Below, one piece after another: positions 15,333 through 23,954 of a stretch of 33,997 nucleotides of DNA. The position numbers and the translations under genes are program-made. The notes beneath the pieces were generated by a model. That model saw nothing but the letters and a program-made list of their open reading frames with translations, did not search any database and had not been told where the DNA came from. The stretch spans positions 1 through 33,997 of the forward strand of contig CADBJR010000029.1 of NCBI GenBank assembly GCA_902795065.1, in the 5' to 3' direction. This DNA comes from an uncultured Coriobacteriaceae bacterium (GTDB taxonomy: Bacteria; Actinomycetota; Coriobacteriia; Coriobacteriales; Atopobiaceae). Positions within the stretch are counted from its first letter, which is position 1. The number at the start of each line of letters is the position of its first letter.

Positions 15333-16646
15333 ATGAAAACCATGGTCCTCGCCGGTTCGGATCGTCTGACCCGCGCCGACCTGCGCGCCGCCGGCACGCT
15401 GCCCGCATCCGTCATCTCCGCCGCCCAGGCCATCGTCGACGATGTGCGCGAGCGCGGAGACGAGGCCGTGCGCGCCTACACCCTGAAGTTCGACGGCTCC
15501 TGCCCCGACAGCTTCCGCGTCTCCGACGATGCCGTCGCTTCGGCCCGCGCCGCCGTCTCATCCGAGTTCCTCGCGGCGCTCGAGCATGCAGCCGCGCAGA
15601 TCCGCGAGTTCCACGAGCACGAGCTCGAGCGCGAGCGGTCGTGGACCTACGAGCGTGCGAACGGCGTGCGCCTCGGCGTGCGCGTGCTGCCCGTCTCGTC
15701 CGCGGCTATCTACGTGCCCGGCGGGCGCGCCCAGTACCCGTCCACGGTGCTCATGGACTGCATCCCCGCCAAGGTCGCGGGCGTGGAGCGCGTCATCATG
15801 CTCACCCCGCCGCAGGCAGGCGGCTCGATCTCGCCCTTCACGCTTGCCGCCGCATCGGTGGCGGGCGTGGACGAGGTCTACGCCGTCGGCGGCGCGCAGG
15901 CCATCGCCGCCGCAGCCTACGGCACCGCCTCCATCCCCGCGGTCGACGTGATCGTCGGTCCCGGCAACGCCTACGTGGCCGCAGCCAAGCGCGCCGTGTC
16001 GGGCGATGTGGGCATCGATATGATCGCCGGTCCCTCCGAGGTCTGCGTCGTGGCCGATGCCGCGGCCGATCCGCGCATCGTCGCGGCCGACCTCATGGCC
16101 CAGGCCGAGCACGACCCCATGGCCGCCTGCTACCTCGTCACGCGCGACGCCGGGCTGGTCCCGCAGGTGCTCGCCGCGATCGACGCCTTCCTCGAGCAGA
16201 GCCCGCGCGCCGAGATCACCCGCGCCTCGCTCGACGACAACGGCATCTGCGTGGTCTGCGACAGCACCGAGGCCGTGCTCGATACCGTGAACCTCATCGC
16301 CCCGGAGCACCTGGAGCTCCACTGCGAAGACGCCGAGGAGCTGCTCGACGGCGTGCGCGCCGCGGGTGCCATCTTCGTGGGTCCGTGGAGCTCCGAGCCG
16401 CTGGGCGACTACGTGGCCGGCCCCAACCACACCCTGCCCACGGGCGGCACCGCGCGCTTCTCCAACCCGCTCGGCGTGTGGGACTTCGTGACCCGCTCCA
16501 CCGTGAGCACGTACACGCCTGCCGGCGTGCTCGCCGACGCCCGCGCCACCGAGACGCTGGCTGCCGCCGAGGGCCTCTGGGCCCACGCGCTCTCGGTGCG
16601 CCTGCGCCGCGAGGCGCTCGTGGCGGGAGGTGCCCCCGATGCGTGA
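15333..16646 (+). CDS. hisD: Histidinol dehydrogenase
   Basis: The 437-residue enzyme oxidises L-histidinol to histidine in two NAD+-dependent steps. Conserved blocks include IYVPGGRAQYPSTVLM, VGPGNAYVAAAKRAV, DMIAGPSEVCVVAD, AQAEHDPMAACYLVT and IAPEHLELHCEDA, covering the zinc and active-site residues. Full length. The start follows AAAGGGGAGAG. The stop overlaps the start of hisC by 8 bases, indicating translational coupling. Confidence 0.97.
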   Translation: MKTMVLAGSDRLTRADLRAAGTLPASVISAAQAIVDDVRERGDEAVRAYTLKFDGSCPDSFRVSDDAVASARAAVSSEFLAALEHAAAQIREFHEHELERERSWTYERANGVRLGVRVLPVSSAAIYVPGGRAQYPSTVLMDCIPAKVAGVERVIMLTPPQAGGSISPFTLAAASVAGVDEVYAVGGAQAIAAAAYGTASIPAVDVIVGPGNAYVAAAKRAVSGDVGIDMIAGPSEVCVVADAAADPRIVAADLMAQAEHDPMAACYLVTRDAGLVPQVLAAIDAFLEQSPRAEITRASLDDNGICVVCDSTEAVLDTVNLIAPEHLELHCEDAEELLDGVRAAGAIFVGPWSSEPLGDYVAGPNHTLPTGGTARFSNPLGVWDFVTRSTVSTYTPAGVLADARATETLAAAEGLWAHALSVRLRREALVAGGAPDA

Positions 16647-17733
16647 CGTCCGCGAGCTCATGCGTCCGAGCGCTGCCGCGCTCGAGCCCTACGACCCCAA
16701 GTTCACGCCCGTCTCGATCAACCTCTCGGCCAACGAGAACAGCTACGGCATGCCGGTCTACGTCTACGACAAGGTCATGCGCGCGCTCGGGGACGTGAAG
16801 GCCAACCGCTATCCCGACCCGCTCGCCACCAGGCTCCGCGGCAGGCTCGCCTCCCTGTACGGCCTGGAATCAGGCCAGGTCATCGTGGGCAACGGCGGCG
16901 ACGAGCTCATCTTCAACCTGTTCCTCGCGTTCGGCGGGGGAGGGGCGAAGGTGGTCGACTGCCCGCCCACCTTCTCGATCTACCGCCTCTACGCCGAGCT
17001 CTGCGAGTGCACGGTGGCGGACGTCCCGCGCGATCCCGAGACCTTCGCGGTCGACGAGGACGCGCTGCTCGCCGAGGCTGCCGACGCGCGCATCACCATC
17101 GTCACCTCGCCCAACAACCCCACGGGCACCCTCACGCCCCTCGCGTTCATCGAGGAGCTCTGCGCCGCGACCGACGGGCTCGTGCTCGCCGACGAGGCCT
17201 ACATGGAGTTCGCGGGCGCCCCGAGCGCCCCGAGCGCCGCGACGCTGCTCGACCGCTGCCCCAACCTCGTGGTGCTCCGCACGCTCTCGAAGGCGTTCGC
17301 GCTGGCGGGAGGCCGCATCGGCTACGTGCTCGCAGCGCCGGCGATCGTCTCCGCGCTCGCCGCCGTACGTCAGCCCTACTCGGTCAACTCCTTCTCGCAG
17401 GCCGTCGCCGAGACGGTCGTGCGCGAGGGCGCGCGGTTCGCGCCCACCATCGCGGAGCTCTGCGAGAACCGCGGCATCCTGGCCTCCGAGCTCGCCAAGC
17501 TCGACGGTCTCACCGTGTGGCCGAGCTCTGCGAACTTCCTGCTCGTGCGCGTGCCGCATGCCCATCGCGTGTGGGAGCTGCTGCGCGACGAGCATTCCAT
17601 CCTCGTGCGCGACTTCTCCGCCACGCCCGGCCTCGCGGATTGCCTGCGCATCACCGTGGGCAGGCCCGAGGAGTGCGCCGCCGTGGTGGAGGCGTTCATC
17701 GATATCCTTTCCCTGAAGGAGGACGAGCTATGA
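16639..17733 (+). CDS. hisC: Histidinol-phosphate aminotransferase
   Basis: The 364-residue class I/II PLP-dependent aminotransferase converts imidazole acetol phosphate to histidinol phosphate. Visible are LSANENSYG (29-37), NGGDELI, SPNNPTG (157-163), LADEAY with Asp185, and RTLSKAFALAGGRIGY with the PLP lysine Lys218. ATG 16639 follows GGGAGGTG; a GTG three codons earlier is possible but overlaps that site. It overlaps hisD by 8 bases and hisB by an ATGA. Confidence 0.95.
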   Translation: MRDVRELMRPSAAALEPYDPKFTPVSINLSANENSYGMPVYVYDKVMRALGDVKANRYPDPLATRLRGRLASLYGLESGQVIVGNGGDELIFNLFLAFGGGGAKVVDCPPTFSIYRLYAELCECTVADVPRDPETFAVDEDALLAEAADARITIVTSPNNPTGTLTPLAFIEELCAATDGLVLADEAYMEFAGAPSAPSAATLLDRCPNLVVLRTLSKAFALAGGRIGYVLAAPAIVSALAAVRQPYSVNSFSQAVAETVVREGARFAPTIAELCENRGILASELAKLDGLTVWPSSANFLLVRVPHAHRVWELLRDEHSILVRDFSATPGLADCLRITVGRPEECAAVVEAFIDILSLKEDEL

Positions 17734-18317
17734 CACGTACCGCGTCCGTGACCCGCACGACCGGCGAGACCGCTATCGAGCTCTCGGTCGACCTCGACGG
17801 CACCGGCGTCTACGCCATCTCGACCGGCTCGGGCTTCTTCGACCACATGCTCACCGCGCTCTCGCGCCATTCCCTCATCGACATGGACGTGCACGTCGAG
17901 GGCGACACCTGGGTCGACGACCACCACACCGTGGAGGACACGGGCATCGCGCTCGGCAAGGCCCTGCGCCAGGCGCTCGGCGACTGCGCGGGCATCCGCC
18001 GCTTCGGCAGCCAGATCGTGCCGCTCGACGAGGCCCTCATCCTCGCGTCCGTGGACATCTCCGGGCGCGGCGGCCTCTACTGGGACGTGCCGATCGAGCC
18101 GACCAAGGTGGGCACGTTCGACACCGAGCTCGCGCAGGAGTTCTTCATCGGGTTCGCGCGCGAGGCGGGCATTACCCTGCACCTGCGCAAACTCGCCGGA
18201 ACGAACGCCCACCACATCATCGAGGCGTGCTTCAAGTCCTGCGCCCGCGCCCTGCGCATCGCCTGCGAGAAGGACCCGCGCGTCACGGGCATCCCCTCGA
18301 CGAAGGGCGTGCTCTAG
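17730..18317 (+). CDS. hisB: Imidazoleglycerol-phosphate dehydratase
   Basis: The 195-residue monofunctional HisB dehydrates IGP to imidazole acetol phosphate. Metal-binding repeats are seen as GFFDHMLTALSRH, DDHHTVEDTGIALG, and ISGRGGLYWDV with HHIIEACFKS. There is no N-terminal histidinol-phosphatase domain like that of enteric HisB. The ATG overlaps the hisC stop (ATGA) and is preceded by GAAGGAGG. The next gene starts directly after its stop. Confidence 0.97.
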   Translation: MTRTASVTRTTGETAIELSVDLDGTGVYAISTGSGFFDHMLTALSRHSLIDMDVHVEGDTWVDDHHTVEDTGIALGKALRQALGDCAGIRRFGSQIVPLDEALILASVDISGRGGLYWDVPIEPTKVGTFDTELAQEFFIGFAREAGITLHLRKLAGTNAHHIIEACFKSCARALRIACEKDPRVTGIPSTKGVL

Positions 18318-18968
18318 ATGGCGCCGCGCATCGTCATCATCGACTACCACAAGGGCAACCTCCTCTCGGTCGCCCGCAGCCTCTCCGACGTCGGCGCCGA
18401 GGTCGAGATCACCGACGACCCGGGCAAGATCGCCGCTGCGGAGGCGCTCGTGCTGCCCGGCGTGGGCAGCTTCGAGGACGCCATGGGCTTTCTGGGCGAG
18501 TCCGGCGAGGGCGCCGCGCTCGTCGACGCGCTCACGCGCAAGGTGCCGTTTCTGGGCATCTGCCTGGGCGAGCATCTCATCATGGAGGGCGGCGACGAGG
18601 CCGGGAGCGGTTGGTGCGAAGGCCTCGGCGTGGTCGAGGGCACCGTGCGCAGGCTCGACGACAGCACGCTCAAGGTGCCGCATGTGGGCTGGGACCAGCT
18701 CGAGCTCACGGATGTCGGCCGCAGCTGTCCGCTCTTCGCGGGCGTAGCGGACGGCGCGCACGTCTACTTCACGCACAGCTACGCGCTCTCCGACGACGTC
18801 GATCCCGGCGTCGTGGCGGCGCGCACCGACTACACCCGCGCCTTCCCAAGCGCGATCTGGGATGGCGGCACCCTGTTCGCCGTGCAGTTCCATCCCGAGA
18901 AGTCCTCGACCGTGGGGCTGCGCATCCTGGAAAACTTCGTGCGCCTCGTCCAAGGGGGTGGCGCATGA
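18318..18968 (+). CDS. hisH: Imidazole glycerol phosphate synthase, glutaminase subunit
   Basis: The 216-residue class I glutamine amidotransferase supplies ammonia to HisF. It shows VIIDYHKGNLLSVARSL, LPGVGSFEDAM, the nucleophile segment GICLGEHLIMEGGDE, VPHVGWDQLEL, FTHSYAL, and FHPEKSS with the His/Glu of the triad. The residues after the nucleophile (GEH) replace the usual GMQ, an uncommon variant of the elbow. It starts immediately after the hisB stop and overlaps hisA by ATGA. Confidence 0.95.
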   Translation: MAPRIVIIDYHKGNLLSVARSLSDVGAEVEITDDPGKIAAAEALVLPGVGSFEDAMGFLGESGEGAALVDALTRKVPFLGICLGEHLIMEGGDEAGSGWCEGLGVVEGTVRRLDDSTLKVPHVGWDQLELTDVGRSCPLFAGVADGAHVYFTHSYALSDDVDPGVVAARTDYTRAFPSAIWDGGTLFAVQFHPEKSSTVGLRILENFVRLVQGGGA

Positions 18969-19714
18969 TCGTCTTCCCCGCCATCGACCTGATCGCCGGC
19001 AAGGTCGTGCGCCTCGAGCGCGGCGACCGTGCGCGGATGAAGGTCTATTCCGACGATCCCGTGGCCGTCGCCGAGGAGTTCCGCTCCCGCGGTGCAGCCT
19101 GGATCCACGTCGTCGACCTCTCGGCGACGCTCGAGGAGGATGCTGCCGCGCAGGCGGCCAACGCCTCCGCCATCGCCGCCATCTGCGGTGTCGAGGGCAT
19201 CCGGGTTGATGCGGGCGGCGGCGTGCGCTCGCTGGCAGCGTTCGAGCGGCTGCTCTCGCTCGGCGTCGAGCGCGTCGCCGTGGGAACCGCCCTCGTGCGC
19301 GATCCCGCCTTCGCCGAGCAGGTCGCCCGCACGTTCGGCGCCCACGCCGTTGCCGATATCGCCGCACGAGACGGCAGGGTGAAGGTGAACGGCTGGCGCG
19401 ACGATGCGGCCCTCTCCGCCGACGAGCTCATCGCGCGTCTCGCGGACCTGGGCTTCGAGCATCTGGTCTTCACCGATGTGGCGCGCGACGGCATGCAGAC
19501 CGGCATCGACACGGCAGCCTATGCGCACATCGCCGCCGTCGCGGGATTCCCCGTGGTCGCGTCGGGCGGCGTGGCGTCGGTCGCGGACATCGCGGCCCTC
19601 GCGGCGCTCGGACCCGACGTCATCGAGGGCGCCATCTGCGGCCGCGCGATCTTCGAGGGGAGCCTCAAGCTGGAGGACGCCCTCGCCGCGGCAGGAGGGG
19701 AGGGGGCATGCTGA
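18965..19714 (+). CDS. hisA: ProFAR isomerase
   Basis: The 249-residue TIM-barrel isomerase converts ProFAR to PRFAR. Catalytic Asp8 lies in [14 protein letters not shown], and the second catalytic Asp is in [23 protein letters not shown] and [11 protein letters not shown] carry the two phosphate sites. The sequence fits HisA rather than the bifunctional PriA only tentatively; trpF is not in the window, so PriA-like dual activity cannot be excluded. It is joined to hisH by ATGA and overlaps hisF by 7 bases. Confidence 0.93.
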   Translation: MIVFPAIDLIAGKVVRLERGDRARMKVYSDDPVAVAEEFRSRGAAWIHVVDLSATLEEDAAAQAANASAIAAICGVEGIRVDAGGGVRSLAAFERLLSLGVERVAVGTALVRDPAFAEQVARTFGAHAVADIAARDGRVKVNGWRDDAALSADELIARLADLGFEHLVFTDVARDGMQTGIDTAAYAHIAAVAGFPVVASGGVASVADIAALAALGPDVIEGAICGRAIFEGSLKLEDALAAAGGEGAC

Positions 19715-20475
19715 CCAAGCGCGTGATTCCCTGCATGGACGTGACGAACGGCCGTGTGGTGAAGGGCATCAACTTCGTCGACCTGCGCGATGCGGGCGAC
19801 CCCGTGGAGCTCGCGAAGGTCTACGACCGCGAGGGTGCCGACGAGGTGATCTTCCTCGACATCACCGCGACCTCAGACGACCGCGCCACCACCATCGACC
19901 TCGCCTCGCGCGCTGCCGCCGAGCTGCGCATCCCCTACACCGTCGGCGGCGGGTTCCGCGACATCGCCGGCGCGCGCACCATGATCGCCTCAGGCGCCGA
20001 CAAGATCTCGATGTGCTCCGCGGCGCTGCGCGATCCCGAGCTCATCACGCTCGCGAGCAGGGCGTTCGGCAGCCAGGCGGTCATCGTCGCCATCGACGCG
20101 AAGCGCGTGGGCGACGGCGACAAGTGGGAGGCCTACGTTGCCGGCGGGCGCATCCCCACCGGCGTCGATGCGATCGCATGGGCCGAGGAGGCCGCGCGGC
20201 GCGGCGCCGGCGAGATCCTGCTCACGAGCATGGACCGCGACGGCACCCAGGACGGCTTCGACATCCCGCTCACGCGCACCGTCGCGCGCGCGGTGCCCAT
20301 CCCGGTCATCGCCTCGGGCGGCGTGGGCAAGCTCGAGCACTTCGCGGAGGGCATCATCGACGGCGAGGCCGACGCGGTGCTCGCGGCGAGCGTGTTCCAT
20401 TTCGGCACCTTCAGCATCCGCCAGGTCAAGGAGTACATGGCCCGCGAGGGCATCCCCGTGCGTCTCGATTTCTAG
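19708..20475 (+). CDS. hisF: Imidazole glycerol phosphate synthase, cyclase subunit
   Basis: The 255-residue TIM-barrel cyclase uses HisH ammonia to make IGP and AICAR from PRFAR. It shows [19 protein letters not shown] with Asp11, [37 protein letters not shown] with the second catalytic Asp, and [11 protein letters not shown]. The ATG overlaps the end of hisA, with GGAGGGG upstream. Confidence 0.97.
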   Translation: MLTKRVIPCMDVTNGRVVKGINFVDLRDAGDPVELAKVYDREGADEVIFLDITATSDDRATTIDLASRAAAELRIPYTVGGGFRDIAGARTMIASGADKISMCSAALRDPELITLASRAFGSQAVIVAIDAKRVGDGDKWEAYVAGGRIPTGVDAIAWAEEAARRGAGEILLTSMDRDGTQDGFDIPLTRTVARAVPIPVIASGGVGKLEHFAEGIIDGEADAVLAASVFHFGTFSIRQVKEYMAREGIPVRLDF

Positions 20476-20483
20476 GAGGAGCG

Positions 20484-20816
20484 ATGGAGCGTATCTCGGT
20501 GGCGGAGGGGCTCCGCTTCAACGACCAGGGCCTCATCCCCGCGATCGTCCAGCAGGAGGGCACCGGCGAGGTGCTCATGATGGCGTGGATGAACGCGGAG
20601 TCGCTCGCGCTCACCTTCGAGACGGGCACCACGTGGTTCTGGTCGCGTTCGCGCGGCGAGCTCTGGAACAAGGGCGCCACCAGCGGGAACATGCAGCAGG
20701 TCAAGCAGGTGCTCGTCGACTGCGACAAGGACTGCCTGCTCGTGGTCGTCGATTCGCCCGGTCCTGCCTGCCACACGGGCAACCGCAGCTGCTTCTACCG
20801 GGAGCTCGAAGCCTAG
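20484..20816 (+). CDS. hisI: Phosphoribosyl-AMP cyclohydrolase
   Basis: The 110-residue zinc enzyme opens the adenine ring of PR-AMP. Diagnostic blocks are [37 protein letters not shown] (metal Asp/Cys) and [10 protein letters not shown] (zinc). It ends after the cyclohydrolase domain, so the HisE pyrophosphohydrolase domain often fused to it is absent, and no hisE follows. The start follows AGGAGG. Last gene of the operon. Confidence 0.96.
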   Translation: MERISVAEGLRFNDQGLIPAIVQQEGTGEVLMMAWMNAESLALTFETGTTWFWSRSRGELWNKGATSGNMQQVKQVLVDCDKDCLLVVVDSPGPACHTGNRSCFYRELEA

Positions 20817-20868
20817 GGCGAGTCCATTTGATGGATTCATGATTCTTTCAATTTCCCGAACTCGATGC

Positions 20869-20899
20869 TTGACGCGGAGTGGTTCTCGTAGCATGATAT
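20869..20899 (+). promoter_or_regulatory. Candidate promoter of the tRNA-Arg gene
   Basis: TTGACG (20869-20874) is followed after 17 bases by CATGAT (20892-20897), overlapping TGATAT (20894-20899). The tRNA begins 12 to 14 bases further on. Confidence 0.5.
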
Positions 20900-20910
20900 T
20901 TACTTGCCCT

Positions 20911-20987
20911 GCGGTGTTAGCTCAGCTGGATAGAGCGTTTGACTACGAATCAAAAGGTCGGGGGTTCGAATCCCTCACGCCGCACCA
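20911..20987 (+). tRNA. tRNA-Arg (anticodon ACG)
   Basis: A 77-base cloverleaf has the GCGGTGT/ACGCCGC acceptor stem (one G-T pair), a GCTC...GAGC D arm, the TTTGA/TCAAA anticodon stem with loop CTACGAA (anticodon ACG at 20945-20947), a T arm with TTCGAAT, and an encoded CCA. A34 is normally changed to inosine to read CGN codons. A terminator follows. Confidence 0.96.
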
Positions 20988-20998
20988 CGAATTCTTCG

Positions 20999-21021
20999 GA
21001 GCCCCTCTTCAGGGGCTCTTT
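20999..21021 (+). terminator. Terminator after tRNA-Arg
   Basis: GAGCCCC (20999-21005) pairs with GGGGCTC (21012-21018) across a 6-base loop and is followed by TTT. It lies just before the HAD gene's ribosome-binding site. Confidence 0.75.
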
Positions 21022-21036
21022 CCATAAGGAGTCACC

Positions 21037-21711
21037 ATGCAGCGCGGCGCCATCTTCGATTTCAACGGCACCATGATCCTGGACGGTCCGTTCCAGGAGC
21101 TGGCATGGCGCACCTGGGCGCGCGACAACCTCGGCCTCGAGCTCACGGACGAGGATTTCGCCTACCATCTGCACGGCGTGAGCATCGGGGAGTGCCTCGA
21201 GTTCATGCTCGGGCGATGGCCGACGCAGGCGGAGACCGATGCTGCGGAGCTGGAGCGCGAGCATCTCTACCGCGAGATCTGCCGCATGCATTCCGGCGAG
21301 TGCCAGCTTGCGCAGGGGCTGCCCGAGTTTCTCGACGCGCTGGTCGAGCGGGGTGTGCGCATCAACATGGCGACTGCCTCGCCGCTCTCCAACATGGAGT
21401 TCCATTTCGAGCGCCTCGACCTCGATCGCTGGTTCTCGCTCGATACGATCGTCTACAACGACCGCACCTTCCCGAGCAAACCCGAGCCCGACATCTTCCT
21501 GCGCGCCATGAACAGGATCGGCCTTCCCGCGGAGCGTTGCACCGTGTTCGAGGATGCCCCCTCCGGCATCGAGGCGGCGCGTCGTTCCGGCGCGGGCCTC
21601 GTCGTGGCGGTGACCGCCGAGTACGATGCGGATTTCCTCGCCTCGCTGCCGGGCGTCGGCATGGTCATCCCCGACTATCGCGATCTTGCAGCGCTGCTCG
21701 GCAGGTTTTGA
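21037..21711 (+). CDS. HAD-superfamily hydrolase (beta-phosphoglucomutase-like)
   Basis: The 224-residue protein is a subfamily IA haloacid dehalogenase-like hydrolase. Motif I is IFDFNGTM (Asp8 nucleophile, Asn10), followed by a helical cap. Motif II is in INMATASPLSN, the motif III lysine in FPSKPEPDIFLRAM, and motif IV in TVFEDAPSGIEAARRSG. The usual second motif I aspartate (DxD), the general acid/base, is Asn here, as in some HAD subgroups, so phosphomutase or phosphatase activity is uncertain. The start follows AAGGAG. It probably needs its own transcript or read-through past the tRNA terminator. Confidence 0.88.
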   Translation: MQRGAIFDFNGTMILDGPFQELAWRTWARDNLGLELTDEDFAYHLHGVSIGECLEFMLGRWPTQAETDAAELEREHLYREICRMHSGECQLAQGLPEFLDALVERGVRINMATASPLSNMEFHFERLDLDRWFSLDTIVYNDRTFPSKPEPDIFLRAMNRIGLPAERCTVFEDAPSGIEAARRSGAGLVVAVTAEYDADFLASLPGVGMVIPDYRDLAALLGRF

Positions 21712-21949
21712 ACAACGCTCGGGACGCTGGTCGCCGTTCGTCTCCGCGAATCCTGCTCAAATCCCTGGAATCGGGGGTCATTGCGCGGCTTCTGCACCAT
21801 CCGATCATCGTGAGCTGAAAACCATATCCCCAGCGTCAACGCGTTTTTGAATCTCTTTTGCAAGGTATCTGCACGCTTGCCGCATATCAGCCGCCCGCAT
21901 TGGGCAGGTTCCCGCGCTTTTCAACATCCCTGGCAGCTACGCTCGTTCC

Positions 21950-23020
21950 ATGGATTACGTGGTCACCGGCATATATGCCCGTCGGATGCTCCGCTCGCTC
22001 AGATGCGACAGGGGCGCATCCATCATCCCCCTCTCGTGGAACGATTCCGTCGGGGCGATCGCCTCGGGGTCGTATGTTCCGATCTCCGAAGAGGACTGCA
22101 CGCGTCTGGGGATGCTCTCCGCACCAACCAAACACCATCCCCTCTCCATCATCGTGCCGCGCGATACCGCGAGGATTTCGAGGCATGGTGAAATCGCATG
22201 CCAGGTCGTATCCCATCTCCCCGGAAAACCATTCATCAAGATCGGGTCAGGATTCTGCATCGCAGGACCCGAGCTTCTGTTCATCGATGCAGCGGCGACC
22301 ATGTCCTTTCCACAGCTGCTTCTTTTCGGAATGGAGCTCTGCGGGACATACTCCTTCAGGCAGGGCTATCCCGTGACTACCCGACCCGTCTACCAGGTCG
22401 AACCGGTCACATCCGCACAGAAGATCAAGGACTCCATCGAGCGCTTCAAGGGCAATCGAATCCGGGGTATGGGAGAGGCGAGGCGTGCGGCTGCATTCCT
22501 CATGGGCGGATCCGCATCTCCGATGGAAAGCGTGCTTGCGCTCATGTTGAGGCTGCCCATCTCCCGCGGAGGAGCTGGTCTCGGGGTACCTAAGATCAAC
22601 GCGGCAGTCCCCGTAGGGGAGAGATATCGAAGGTTTACCAGCGTGCGGCAATTCCATCCCGACATCTTCTTCGAGAATCTACCGCTCGATATCGAGTACG
22701 AGAGCGAGGAGTTCCACCCTGAATACGGTGATTGGGATGCTTTGGATGCCGGCTCACGCGACGCCCTCTTCGAGAAGTCGAAGCGGGACAAACAGCGTAT
22801 GCGCCTTATCCAGACCATGGGCATCCGTGTGTTTCAGGCAACGTACGACGATTTCAAAACAGATGCCGCGTTCGACTTGTTCCTCGAACAGCTGCTCATG
22901 CAGATGGAAAGCCTTTCGGGCAGGAGCATGGCAAGAAAACGTGCATTACTGGGTGGCACAACCGCTGTTTTGCGGAGGTCGGGCATGCTCAAATCCCTCT
23001 TAGGGAGCAGGGACGCATAA
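21950..23020 (+). CDS. Accessory protein with a predicted PD-(D/E)XK (DUF559/Vsr-like) nuclease C-terminus
   Basis: I do not recognise a named family for this 356-residue protein. The middle (SPELLF-like AGPELLFIDAAATMS, then LLLFGMELCGTYSF, then SPMESVLALMLRLP) resembles actinobacterial proteins with an AbiEi-like N-terminal region and a DUF559-type nuclease domain. The C-terminus has the order expected of that fold: FHPDIFF (Asp238), DIEYESEEFH (Glu249, Glu251, His256), SKRDKQRMRLIQTMGIRVFQ (Arg279, Asp280) and TYDDF. A role in DNA cleavage or repair, or as a toxin or defence component, is inference. Its base composition is visibly less GC-rich than its neighbours, suggesting transfer. No ribosome-binding site precedes the ATG; a TACGCT box ends 6 bases before it, so a leaderless transcript is possible. 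A repeat element follows directly. Confidence 0.65.
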   Translation: MDYVVTGIYARRMLRSLRCDRGASIIPLSWNDSVGAIASGSYVPISEEDCTRLGMLSAPTKHHPLSIIVPRDTARISRHGEIACQVVSHLPGKPFIKIGSGFCIAGPELLFIDAAATMSFPQLLLFGMELCGTYSFRQGYPVTTRPVYQVEPVTSAQKIKDSIERFKGNRIRGMGEARRAAAFLMGGSASPMESVLALMLRLPISRGGAGLGVPKINAAVPVGERYRRFTSVRQFHPDIFFENLPLDIEYESEEFHPEYGDWDALDAGSRDALFEKSKRDKQRMRLIQTMGIRVFQATYDDFKTDAAFDLFLEQLLMQMESLSGRSMARKRALLGGTTAVLRRSGMLKSLLGSRDA

Positions 23021-23032
23021 GAAGAGGCATCA

Positions 23033-23178
23033 AAATGTCTGTGGTGATGCAGAATCTTGTGACACAAGAAAGACATGCAGGATTCTATGCATGAAATGAT
23101 TGGTTATAGCCATTAATATGCATTGCAAATAGCCGATACCATCTCGCATGCCTGAAATCTGCATCATCACAGACATTT
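23033..23178. repeat. 146-bp element with 21-bp terminal inverted repeats (copy B)
   Basis: Arms 23033-23053 and 23158-23178 pair over 21 bp with one G-T wobble, and the stem extends outward through GCATCA (23027-23032) with TGATGC (23181-23186) past a two-base bulge. Ends match copy A at 8510-8659, but the AT-rich interior differs. It contains a CTTGT/ACAAG hairpin and no credible coding frame. Confidence 0.75.
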
Positions 23179-23221
23179 CGTGATGCGAAAAGCTCGGTCT
23201 AGGGTTACGGAGAGCTCCAGA

Positions 23222-23902
23222 TCACCGTTTCTTCTTCTCCGGGTTGCCCTCGGTCTTGCCGCAGCTCGGGCAGAGGTCCATGAGCGGGCATCCGTCGCAG
23301 GCGGGCGCGTGCGCCGTGCAGGTGTCGCGTCCGAAATGGATCCACTGCTCGTTCACCGGTCCCCAGAGTTCGCGGGGCAGCAGCGCGAGCAGGTCCTGCT
23401 CGCACGCGAGCGGCGTCGGGGCATCCGAGAAGCGCAGGCGCCGAGAGATGCGGAACACATGCGTGTCGACCGCGATGCCGTCGACCACGCCGTATGCCTT
23501 GTTGAGCACGATGTTCGCGGTCTTGCGGCCGACCCCGGGCAGCTTGATGAGCTCCTCCATGGTGCCCGGCACCTCGCCGCCGAAATCCGCGACGATCATC
23601 TGCGCAGCGCCGACGGCATGCTCGGCCTTTGCGCGCCAGAACCCGATGGTGCGGATGACCTCGCCCACCTCGGCGACATCGGCTGCGGCCAGCGATTCGG
23701 GGTCCGGCCAGCGCCTGAAGAGCTCGGGCGTCACCTTGTTCACGGCAGCATCGGTGGTCTGCGCCGAGAGGAGCACCGAGATCACGAGCTCATAGGGATT
23801 GCGGAACCAGAGAGCGCTCTCTACCTGCGGATACAGCTCGCCCATACGCCGGCACACCTCGACTGCCCGCTCCCTCTTGGCGCGTTTCGACTCCCTCGGC
23901 AT
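23222..23902 (-). CDS. nth: Endonuclease III (DNA glycosylase/AP lyase)
   Basis: The 226-residue base-excision repair enzyme removes oxidised pyrimidines and cleaves the abasic site. It has the helix-hairpin-helix LPGVGRKTANIVL with catalytic Lys127, Asp146 in GIAVDTHVFRISRRL, and a C-terminal [4Fe-4S] cluster with Cys195-X6-Cys202-X2-Cys205-X5-Cys211. ATG 23902 is chosen because GGGAGG lies 6 bases upstream; the frame is open further upstream but reads through the promoter region. A short Lys-rich end follows the cluster. Divergent from glgB. Confidence 0.96.
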   Translation of the reverse strand: MPRESKRAKRERAVEVCRRMGELYPQVESALWFRNPYELVISVLLSAQTTDAAVNKVTPELFRRWPDPESLAAADVAEVGEVIRTIGFWRAKAEHAVGAAQMIVADFGGEVPGTMEELIKLPGVGRKTANIVLNKAYGVVDGIAVDTHVFRISRRLRFSDAPTPLACEQDLLALLPRELWGPVNEQWIHFGRDTCTAHAPACDGCPLMDLCPSCGKTEGNPEKKKR

Positions 23903-23954
23903 TGCATCCTCCCTTCGAGTTGTGTCAAGGATACAACCGATGGGCATATCGCCA

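Noticed and set aside
20911-21950. Possible integrated island at the 3' end of tRNA-Arg
   Set aside because: No duplicate of the tRNA 3' end and no integrase were found downstream; only the one low-GC gene hints at transfer.
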